NCBI GenBank assembly: GCA_963740945.1
Contig: CAVUGE010000030.1
Span: 1 to 64,000 of the forward strand
Source of the DNA: CAVQBP01 sp963740945
GTDB taxonomy: Bacteria > Bacteroidota > Ignavibacteria > Ignavibacteriales > Ignavibacteriaceae
Length of the DNA stretch: 64,000 nucleotides
Direction of reading: 5' to 3'
Shown here: positions 27,413-33,717 of the stretch, in pieces
Layout: every line of letters starts with the position of its first letter
How positions within the stretch are numbered: position 1 is the first letter of the stretch
Program-made: the position numbers and the translations under genes
The notes under the pieces: model-generated
Databases searched by the model: none
The model's input: only the letters and a program-made list of their open reading frames with translations
Told to the model about the DNA's origin: nothing

Positions 27413-27616
27413 TTAACTTCTTTTCCTTCTAAGAATCTTCACCGCCTTTACATAATCCTCATGAAAATTTCCGGAAAGATACTCTACAACCTCCACAATT
27501 ACATGTGCTCTATCGACATTAGGATAATTATTTGAAAAAGATTTATGCACTAACCCCCAACTTGTTTCTTCTTTTATAGCTATTTCAAACCTTAAAACTT
27601 TTTTCTCATCTCCCAT
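27413..27616 (-). CDS. Small protein of unknown function (67 residues)
   Basis: A 67-residue protein that I do not recognise: MGDEKKVLRFEIAIKEETSW and a basic end ILRRKRS. It has no membrane segment or signal. The mix of VIVEVVEYLSG and KAVKILRRKR suggests a small alpha/beta protein. The gene is divergent from a 28-codon frame at 27707, and a 7-bp inverted repeat (27666-27683) lies between the two, so it may be one part of a self-regulated small operon. Real gene status rests on the clean frame and the operator-like gap. Confidence 0.5.
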   Translation of the reverse strand: MGDEKKVLRFEIAIKEETSWGLVHKSFSNNYPNVDRAHVIVEVVEYLSGNFHEDYVKAVKILRRKRS

Positions 27617-27665
27617 ATAAAATTTCCACTTTTGTTAAAACAAATATAGCAAATAATTGTTAGGT

Positions 27666-27683
27666 AGTGTACGTTTGTACACT
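27666..27683. promoter_or_regulatory. Operator-like inverted repeat AGTGTAC-GTTT-GTACACT
   Basis: A perfect 7-bp inverted repeat with a 4-base spacer sits in the divergent gap between 27616 and 27707. The form TGTAC-n4-GTACA is common for XRE-type repressors of toxin-antitoxin operons. No XRE gene remains beside it; the right side is gene debris. Confidence 0.55.
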
Positions 27684-27706
27684 AAAAAAAAGAAAGGAGG
27701 AAAAGA

Positions 27707-27793
27707 ATGAAAGATTTCATAGAAAAATACGAGGATGTATTAAAAAGACGATATTCAATCGATTTTTATGAAGAAGATATAGATTTCCGATGA
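27707..27793 (+). pseudogene. 28-residue frame with strong RBS, probably a truncated gene
   Basis: GAAAGGAGGAAAAGAATG gives a very strong ribosome binding site, yet the frame stops after 28 codons (MKDFIEKYEDVLKRRYSIDF, then YEEDIDFR). Right after it begins a DUF72 fragment in another frame. It looks like the first exon-sized piece of a gene cut by recombination, though a true short peptide cannot be excluded. Confidence 0.4.
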
Positions 27794-27799
27794 TTGGAG

Positions 27800-28280
27800 G
27801 ATGCAAAGCTTCTGAAAAAACCCCCTCTCAACCCATATTTCTTAAACTTAGATTTAATTGAAGAATTTCTAAACATTTTGAAACCGCTAAAAGAACAAAT
27901 CGGTTCTTTAATCTTTCAGTTTGAATATCTGAATAAAGAGAAAATGTCTTCACTTTCTCAGTTTCAAAACTTACTTCATCAATTTTTCACTTCTCTTCCA
28001 CCAGATGTTCCGCCAATTTCAATTGAAACTAGAAATCCATTTTACCTAAACAGTTCCTATTTCAAGATTTTTAAACGACTTAAATCTATCCCATGTTTTT
28101 CTTCAAGGCTACTTCATGCCTCCTATTGTTGGCATCTATAATAAGTATAAAGATTACATCAAAGGTCAGACAATTATTAGGCTGCACGGTCCGGACAGAA
28201 GCGGCATAGAAAAAATATCAGGTGAGAATTGGAATAAAGTTTATATTAACAGGGATGAGGAATTGACTGACATAGTTACA
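27800..28280 (+). pseudogene. DUF72 (YecE-like) protein remnant
   Basis: Two overlapping frames carry the middle and part of the C-terminal half of a DUF72 protein, a TIM-barrel family of unknown role. Frame one (27794-28070) has LDLIEEFLNILKPLKEQIGS, LIFQFEYLNKEKM and VPPISIETRNPFYLNSSYF. Then one base is lost near 28070 and the other frame reads FLQGYFMPPIVGIYNKYKDY and IRLHGPDRSGIE. Intact proteins are about 240-300 residues and start with a conserved TIM-barrel strand that is missing here. It is clearly non-functional. Confidence 0.72.
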
Positions 28281-28294
28281 TCTTCAATACAACT

Positions 28295-28858
28295 TTCTAT
28301 TTTTCTTATTCTTGTATCGTCATTCCAAATTCTGAATAAAGAAGAAGGGATTTTATTCTTTAATAATTCTATTTGTGGATCTATAATTAATTCTTTTATT
28401 AGGTGTATATAGCCAGTCAATTATCTTATCATTTATTCCACTATCACTAAAGCTATAACCACTAACAATAAGAATTGAAGGTTTATTAATAGTTATATAA
28501 AATCTAGAAAATAATTCTAAAAATATACCGCTGCTATATTGAGCTAATTTATTGTAGGTACCAATCAGTAAAATTGGTTTTCTCGGTTCACGCCAAATAA
28601 TTGTTGGTGAACATTTACAAATTCTGCTATCTTCTCAACTTTCTTCATCATAAAAATACCAGCTCACTGAACCATGAAGTTTGTATATATTAATTTTATT
28701 ATTAGTGTCAAAAAATGACTGGCCCCAAAAACTAACACCATCATTTTCTGCTCCAAAACCATCACAGAATTTTTCATTAATTGATCTTAGAAATTCTTCT
28801 AGTACAATGTCATGGTTTAATGTAAAAATATCAATTATTGAAAAAGTGTCACGGGGAG
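28295..28858 (-). pseudogene. SIR2-family (NADase-type) defence protein remnant
   Basis: On the minus strand the translation reads IIDIFTLNHDIVLEEFLRS, FCDGFGAENDGVSFWGQ, INIYKLHGSVSWYFYDEES, a stop, then PKPILLIGTYNKLAQYSSG-like and SILIVSGYSFSDSGINDKII. TLNHD, KLHGS and the GTxNK...VSGYSFxDxGIN block are hallmarks of SIR2-type NAD hydrolase domains found in many phage defence genes. An in-frame stop near 28640 and a shift near 28380 break it, and both ends of the domain are missing. Too broken to be active. The sequence was read by translating the strand by hand; single residues may be wrong but the motif set is consistent. Confidence 0.65.
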
Positions 28859-28864
28859 TTCAAA

Positions 28865-29014
28865 ATGTACTTAGTTAAAAACAACAAGTCCTCTTATTAT
28901 CAGATAGTCTATTTTGTTAATGGTAAAAGAACTACAGTATCAACAAAGTCAAAAGATAAAGCAGAAGCAGAAAAATTCCTGAATAGTTTCAAACCTGATG
29001 ATGGAGAATGTTAA
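28865..29014 (+). pseudogene. Tyrosine recombinase N-terminal fragment
   Basis: A 49-residue frame, MYLVKNNKSSYYQIVYFVNG, then KRTTVSTKSKDKAEAEKFL, matches the arm-binding N terminus of phage-type tyrosine integrases in Bacteroidota (YYQIVYFVNGKRTTxST is the usual strand pair). The catalytic domain is absent; the frame ends with TAA and the next sequence belongs to a methyltransferase tail. It marks a former integrative element. Confidence 0.6.
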
Positions 29015-29017
29015 AAC

Positions 29018-29158
29018 GCCACCGGAAAGACTGATCTAAAAAGACAAATCCAAATATTAAATTCTGACATAGACCAGCTCGTTTACCAGCTTTATGGTTT
29101 GACAGATAAAGAAATAAATATTGTGGAAGGAGAAAGGCAAATATCAAATAATAACTGA
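29018..29158 (+). pseudogene. DNA methyltransferase/restriction enzyme C-terminal scrap
   Basis: The open frame encodes DLKRQIQILNSDIDQLVYQL and YGLTDKEINIVEG before a TGA. IDQLVYQLYGLTxxEIxIVE is the usual last helix of large adenine-specific methyltransferases and type IIG restriction enzymes. Nothing of the catalytic part remains. It ends 26 bases before the RhuM fragment. Confidence 0.6.
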
Positions 29159-29184
29159 TCGTTCAATAATTTTAATGTGAAGAA

Positions 29185-29334
29185 ATGGCTAAAAAAGAAG
29201 AGAATAAATTGAACAAGGGCGAAATTGTATTATATAAATCTGCCGAAGGTGAGTCTGAAATTGAAGTAAATCTTAAAGATGATACAGTGTGGCTCACTCA
29301 GTCCCAAATATCTTCGCTTTTTAAGACAGAGTGA
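29185..29334 (+). pseudogene. RhuM family N-terminal fragment
   Basis: A 49-residue frame starts MAKKEENKLNKGEIVLYKSA and continues IEVNLKDDTVWLTQSQISSLF, the standard opening of RhuM-type (virulence/Fic-linked) proteins of about 340 residues, and then hits TGA. It is the last of the scraps before cydB. RhuM genes commonly lie beside type I restriction genes, in line with the HsdR scrap at 26550. Confidence 0.7.
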
Positions 29335-29396
29335 AATGTCGCATACTCTATTGTAGGAAGTTCTATTTATTTAATTTTCTTACGTAAGACATTATT

Positions 29397-30440
29397 TCAA
29401 GAATCTGTATCATGAGGCAAAGAGACTTTTCCGGCAAGATTTTTATAAACAAATACGAAGTACACTATAACGAGTATCATACCGATTATCCACCAGATCA
29501 ATCCAATATGTTGTCCATAAACGCTCGCTGCGGCATTGTCCGCATCAAGTGTGTATGCCGGGCTAATCGTCGACACTATTAAGGCCGGAAACAATGCAGC
29601 CGCCGAGGTGGCCAACATGCCTACAATAAACGTCACGGACGCGAGGAACGAGAGTAAATCATTCGACCCTCTTATGGTGATTGGAATACATAAAAACCCT
29701 GCTTCTGTTACCAAAACTAAAATGAGTGGCCACACCTTATCCACAATCGGGGCAAAGAATCCCGGATGTACAAATTGAGTAATCATAAATGTTATAACTG
29801 ACAATAAAATTATAACCCACCAGAGGCTTCGAGCAATTTCGATGCTTCTTTCGCGAACGGGACCTTCGGTTTTCCAGACAAGAAAAAGTGAGCCATGCAA
29901 TGCCAATATGACCAGACAGAAAACTCCGGATATTACAGTGTAATAATCAACTATTCCTATTGACGGATGCAGTAGCATATTAGTGAAAAGAGGGATCGCA
30001 AAATAGCCGGAACTGTCTAGTGGGACGCCACGAATAAGATTCCCGAAAGCTGCCCCGAATACAATCGCAATTAATATTGAAGCAAACTGAAGAATCGTAT
30101 CCCAGAAGTCATGCCATAATCTGTATGGCTCATGCGAACGCAACTCAATCGCCAGGCCGCGCAGGATCAGAAGCCACAACAATATAATAAGCGGCAGGTA
30201 AAATCCGCTGAATCCTGCGGCGTAAGCCTTTGGAAATGCAAAGAAGAGAGTTCCTCCCGCAGCAATAATCCATACCTCGTTTCCATCCCATAAAGGCCCA
30301 ATTGTTTGTAAAACTTGTCTTCGTTCCGCATCTGTTTTCGCTACAATTCTATAAACGATTCCAGCACCTAAGTCAAAGCCATCCAGCACTACATACACAA
30401 TAAGCATCAATGTGAGCAGGATATACCAAACAGCGTGCAT
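29397..30440 (-). CDS. cydB: Cytochrome bd ubiquinol oxidase subunit II
   Basis: A 347-residue membrane protein, the second subunit of the bd-type quinol oxidase, which reduces oxygen to water with high affinity in the inner membrane. The start MHAVWYILLTLMLIVYVVLD and GFDLGAGIVYRIV, then PLWDGNEVWIIAAGGTLFFA, are typical CydB sequence; about nine membrane segments follow. Length is slightly below the usual 378-380 of proteobacterial CydB but normal for the short form. It lies 4 bases behind cydA on the same strand. GC content here is visibly higher than in the neighbouring genes, which suggests transfer. Because cydA has lost its first part, the operon as seen cannot yield a complete oxidase. 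Confidence 0.92.
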   Translation of the reverse strand: MHAVWYILLTLMLIVYVVLDGFDLGAGIVYRIVAKTDAERRQVLQTIGPLWDGNEVWIIAAGGTLFFAFPKAYAAGFSGFYLPLIILLWLLILRGLAIELRSHEPYRLWHDFWDTILQFASILIAIVFGAAFGNLIRGVPLDSSGYFAIPLFTNMLLHPSIGIVDYYTVISGVFCLVILALHGSLFLVWKTEGPVRERSIEIARSLWWVIILLSVITFMITQFVHPGFFAPIVDKVWPLILVLVTEAGFLCIPITIRGSNDLLSFLASVTFIVGMLATSAAALFPALIVSTISPAYTLDADNAAASVYGQHIGLIWWIIGMILVIVYFVFVYKNLAGKVSLPHDTDS

Positions 30441-30444
30441 TGCT

Positions 30445-31385
30445 TCAAGCCTTCCCTTCTGTATAATTTGGACCCTTGGCTATGTGACGTCCGACTAAAT
30501 ATAAAAATACAACACCAACCACAAAATACATACCGACAAAGCCTATTGTCGTAAAGACTACATCACCCGTATTGACAAGTGGCGATGTACCTGCGCTTGT
30601 CCTCAAAAGTTTATAAACGATCCAAGGCTGTCGTCCAAGTTCAGCCGTAAGCCATCCGGCAGTAGTTGCTATATATGGGAACGGAAAGGCAAGCATCAAT
30701 AACCATAGAACGAGACGCGATTTTTCAAGACGTCGCTGCCATAAGAGAAATACACTTATAGCCATCAAGGCAAGAATTAGTGTGCCCAGCCCAACCATTA
30801 TATGATAACTATAATATAGACCTGGTATGTTATCAGGCCATTCCTCCTCTGGAAATGCATTGAGTCCTTTCACAGGCGCATCAAAGGATCCATACGCTAA
30901 AAAGCTGAGCATCCTAGGAACTACAATCGGATTTTCAAGCTCTTTCTTATCAACATTAGGCTGTCCGATTATTGCAAGTGGGGCTCCACGGCCACTATTG
31001 AATACCCCTTCGAGCGCCGCAAGTGCAGTTGGTTGATATTCTGCAACCAGCTTACCGCTCTGTTCACCAGTTGGGAATATCTGGAGTACGCTTGCGATGA
31101 GTGCGGTTATTACTCCGACTCGTAAAAATATAAGCGAGTCTTCATGATATTTTCCTATTAGTGCCCACAATGCTCCAACTGACGCGACAACCGTGGAGGC
31201 AGTGATTACGGAAGCACTCATATTGTGGAGATACTCCCAGGCTGCCCATGGGTTGAGAATGAATTTCCAGATATTAGCTAATTGAAGTGTCCGGTCCACT
31301 CCAACAACATAGCCGACCGGATGTTGCATGAACGCATTGGTAGCTATTATAAAATATCCGGACAGCCAGCTTCCTACAAATCAGT
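30445..31385 (-). pseudogene. cydA: Cytochrome bd ubiquinol oxidase subunit I, 5'-truncated
   Basis: The frame covers about the last two thirds of CydA: SGYFIIATNAFMQHPVGYVV at the upstream edge, then EQSGKLVAEYQPTALAALEG (quinol loop), GLYYSYHIMVGLGTLILAL and ELGRQPWIVYKLLRTSAG. Homology begins abruptly at about 31385 with FVGSWLSGYF preceded by an in-frame TGA, so about 130 residues are missing, including the helix with the haem b595 histidine. The ATG at 31329 lies inside the domain. The left border is probably a recombination junction. The remaining part is undamaged and GC-rich like cydB, so the truncation is recent or due to assembly. Confidence 0.85.
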
Positions 31386-31614
31386 AATTTAGGGAAGAGA
31401 TAATTATTGAGATTTTGCTTGTGATAGATCATTCAGTCTCTGGACTTAAACCTTTTTGGGCGTAATCTGTTGAGGCTAAGCTATCTCCTTTAACAGGCAT
31501 TTTCAACTCCAAGTGCCTCATTACGTCCTATATTTTACACTGTTGCTTCTTAAGTATATCTTATTACCCAAAATCAAATTGCTCTCATTTCCTATTAAAT
31601 GATTCTGACGAACT
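31386..31614. other. Gap at the cydA truncation
   Basis: About 230 bp between the cut cydA and the cytochrome c stop; no gene is seen. GC content drops back to that of the surrounding genome at about 31385, which marks the junction. Confidence 0.5.
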
Positions 31615-32052
31615 CTATTTATGCAGCGTCCTTATATATGCAATTATATCCAAAATCTGCTGATCCGTTAATGCAGTATTGCCGCCTTTAGGAGGCATTG
31701 CAACTCCTGTGGTATTTAATGGATCACTAATTGCTCTTCCCTTTTCAATAAACGTAAGTAATTCTTCATTAGATTTCTCTTTAACAAAGTTACTAGTTGT
31801 TAGGTCTCTTCCTAGTTTAGGCAATCCTTTTGCATCCATTCCATGACATGCTGCACATGTTTGATCAAAATACATTTTTCCTTCTGTCGGATTATCTTGA
31901 GTCAAAGCAGCTTGGTTATTATCCGTATTCTCAGTTTGCCGGGCAGTTTCTTGGGCAGAATTATATTTATCTTTATTTTCTCCGCATTGGTAGGCTAAGA
32001 ATGTGAACATCAGAATAATTAATACAATATATATTCTTCTTACTGTTAACAT
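31615..32052 (-). CDS. Lipoprotein cytochrome c, one haem
   Basis: A 145-residue exported c-type cytochrome. The N terminus has a hydrophobic signal with a lipobox-like LAYQC (Cys24), followed by a Gln/Asn-rich linker. Then comes the single haem site CAACHG near residue 84 and the distal methionine in VAMPPKG, as in class I cytochromes, and the C-terminal helix ILDIIAYIRTL. It would carry electrons on the periplasmic face, for example to an oxidase or the nitrite reductase. Upstream on the same strand, closely spaced, are a cupin gene and a ferredoxin gene, with a TGACTTAAGTCA box before the ferredoxin, so all three may be one low-oxygen/N-oxide operon. Confidence 0.88.
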   Translation of the reverse strand: MLTVRRIYIVLIILMFTFLAYQCGENKDKYNSAQETARQTENTDNNQAALTQDNPTEGKMYFDQTCAACHGMDAKGLPKLGRDLTTSNFVKEKSNEELLTFIEKGRAISDPLNTTGVAMPPKGGNTALTDQQILDIIAYIRTLHK

Positions 32053-32069
32053 ATATATAACTCCTGTTT

Positions 32070-32408
32070 TTACAATATTATTAATAACATCTTGGTTCTT
32101 TCAACTGAAATAAGTGAGTGAGGAATTTTAGCGGGTAATCTTAAAACATTCCCCTCTTTCAACTTATAATTGTGGTTAGAAATCATAAAATCAATTTCCC
32201 CTTCTAATATATAAACTAAAGCTTCAGACGATGCTGCATGCTCGATTAGACCTTGCTCTTTATCTAAAATGAATAATGCGATGCTTCCATTTGAATTTTT
32301 CAATACTGTTTTAATGGTTATTGATTCGGATTGATATTCATAATCTTTTTTTAGATTTTTGATAACTATTTTATCCAATTTTTCTGAATTATTTAAATCC
32401 TCTTTCAT
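32070..32408 (-). CDS. Cupin-domain protein
   Basis: A 112-residue single-cupin protein. I set the start at ATG 32408, because AAGAGG precedes it; a TTG 18 bases upstream gives no better site. Cupin motif 1 is degenerate (IEHAASSEALVYILEGEIDF) and motif 2 is EGNVLRLPAKIPHSL, so one histidine of the metal set is in each. A paralogue with the same order of motifs lies at 36574-36888. The gene stands 17 bp before the cytochrome c and 27 bp after the ferredoxin. Such small cupins probably bind a metal or small ligand; no substrate can be given. Confidence 0.82.
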   Translation of the reverse strand: MKEDLNNSEKLDKIVIKNLKKDYEYQSESITIKTVLKNSNGSIALFILDKEQGLIEHAASSEALVYILEGEIDFMISNHNYKLKEGNVLRLPAKIPHSLISVERTKMLLIIL

Positions 32409-32435
32409 CCTTAACCTCTTAATCAATTTTTAACT

Positions 32436-32735
32436 CTATCTTGCTATAAGATCGAGCTTTTCTTTTTTTGCTAATAATTCCTCTTTACTTTCTACATGTT
32501 CCGGATCTTTAATTATACAATCTACCGGGCAGACTGCAATACATTGTGGTTCTTCATGAAAGCCGACGCATTCAGTGCATTTATCCGGAACAATATAAAA
32601 ATAGTCCGTAACTATCGGTGAGTTTGAAGTCCCGTTTAATTGCCATTCTACTCCTCCTTCATAAATTGCCGTGTTCGGACATTCAGGTTCACAAGCTCCG
32701 CAGTTAATGCATTCTTCTGTTATTAAAAGTGCCAT
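32436..32735 (-). CDS. YfhL-type 2[4Fe-4S] ferredoxin
   Basis: A 99-residue ferredoxin with two cluster motifs: CINCGACEPECP at residues 9-20 and, after a 30-residue insertion, CTECVGFHEEPQCIAVCP. The spacing with the long CVGFHEEPQC loop is that of the YfhL/Chromatium-type dicluster ferredoxins. It is soluble and would pass low-potential electrons. It is the first gene of a run with the cupin and cytochrome c genes. The TGACTTAAGTCA box at 32804-32815 lies 69 bp before its start, a typical place for Crp/Fnr activation. Confidence 0.92.
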   Translation of the reverse strand: MALLITEECINCGACEPECPNTAIYEGGVEWQLNGTSNSPIVTDYFYIVPDKCTECVGFHEEPQCIAVCPVDCIIKDPEHVESKEELLAKKEKLDLIAR

Positions 32736-32803
32736 AATCCATCTCCAACTCTCTTATTTAATTTTCACATCCCTAAATTATTTTAATTTTTACGGGAGGT
32801 CAT

Positions 32804-32815
32804 TGACTTAAGTCA
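32804..32815. promoter_or_regulatory. Crp/Fnr-type box TGACTTAAGTCA, ferredoxin operon
   Basis: A perfect 12-bp palindrome, 69 bp upstream of the ferredoxin start. The same word occurs before nirK and in the gap in front of the Crp/Fnr regulator gene. The dyad TGAC-n4-GTCA fits a Crp/Fnr-family dimer. Confidence 0.7.
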
Positions 32816-32955
32816 GTGTTTGGCTTTATTTAATATTTAAGTTTAGGCCAATAAATGTTAATTATAATAGCGCTTTTTTATACATAGCTGAATATTCATA
32901 ATAAAAACATATGCAGCATTATTTTTAGTTTTTTAATTTCAATAGGCGAAATATT

Positions 32956-33132
32956 ATGCATATTAATTTGAAAGTATGGAGACAAAAAAACGCTTATTCT
33001 ATTGGTATGTTGGTAAATTATGAAGCACTAGATATTTTACCAGAAATGTCTTTTTTGGAAATGCTCGATATTGTAAATGAAGAATTAATTAAATCAAGTG
33101 GGGATCCTATTTCGTTCGATCATGATTGCTGA
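32956..33132 (+). pseudogene. sdhB: Succinate dehydrogenase iron-sulfur subunit, N-terminal fragment
   Basis: The 58-residue frame MHINLKVWRQKNAYSIGMLV through EMSFLEMLDIVNEELIKSSG to PISFDHDC is the start of SdhB/FrdB (the usual continuation is REGICGMC, the [2Fe-2S] motif). After FDHDC the sequence stops with TGA and turns into the reversed 3' part of a flavin reductase gene. So the gene is cut exactly at the first cluster cysteine by a recombination event or a misjoin. Confidence 0.75.
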
Positions 33133-33482
33133 GAAGGTATTACTCCTGCGCCGCCCGCAATAAAGGTTCCCTCACCCTTATATTGAATTGCTCCCCAGGG
33201 ATCGCTGATAATCAGCTCATCACCTGTTTTAAGACTATCAATTTCTTTGGTAACGCCATTATGATCGTTATAAATTTTGATTGTGAATTCAAGATAATCC
33301 CACTCGTTCAAACAAGTAAAAGTGAATGGTCGTTTTTCATTATTGTAGTTCGGTTTGTTTATAGACACGTCTGCGGCTTGTCCGGGAGTAAAAATAAAGC
33401 CTTTCGGCTTCTCAAACTTTAATGATCTTACATTATGTGCAGCATTTTCGATGCTAATAATTTTTACTTTATGATCTCTCAT
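33120..33482 (-). pseudogene. Ferredoxin/flavodoxin-NADP+ reductase-like FAD domain, truncated
   Basis: A 120-residue frame covers the FAD-binding barrel of a short ferredoxin reductase-type flavoprotein: KFEKPKGFIFTPGQAADVSI, KRPFTFTCLNEWDYLEFTIK, GDELIISDPWGAIQYKGEG and the beginning of the NAD part FIAGGAGVIP. Complete members have about 220 residues. The frame ends at the same spot where the sdhB fragment ends on the other strand, so both genes were cut at one junction near 33120-33132. The start ATG at 33482 and all residues up to the junction look intact. Confidence 0.75.
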
Positions 33483-33548
33483 AGTATCGCTCGTTTTATT
33501 ATTATTGATTGAAAAAATATTTTAGCATTAGTTTTCATAAACAGATTT

Positions 33549-33695
33549 TTAACTAAAGCTAACATTTATTTGAGACGCTCTAATCTTTACAAACTCTAAA
33601 AGTTTATGGTCAATTTTACTTCCATCAACTACCTTTTGTAATTCTAACATTGCCTTGTATCCCTTCGGCAAAGTTTTATACCAATTTAAACGCAT
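33549..33695 (-). pseudogene. Carboxymuconolactone decarboxylase-family N-terminal fragment
   Basis: A 48-residue frame, MRLNWYKTLPKGYKAMLELQ then KLLEFVKIRASQIN, is the standard opening of CMD/AhpD-type proteins (RASQINGCAxCxDMH is expected next). It breaks off just before the catalytic CxxC. The start codon lies 22 bp behind the aconitase stop on the same strand. It has no function as seen. Confidence 0.65.
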
Positions 33696-33717
33696 AATAT
33701 TTTTCCTTCAATAACGA

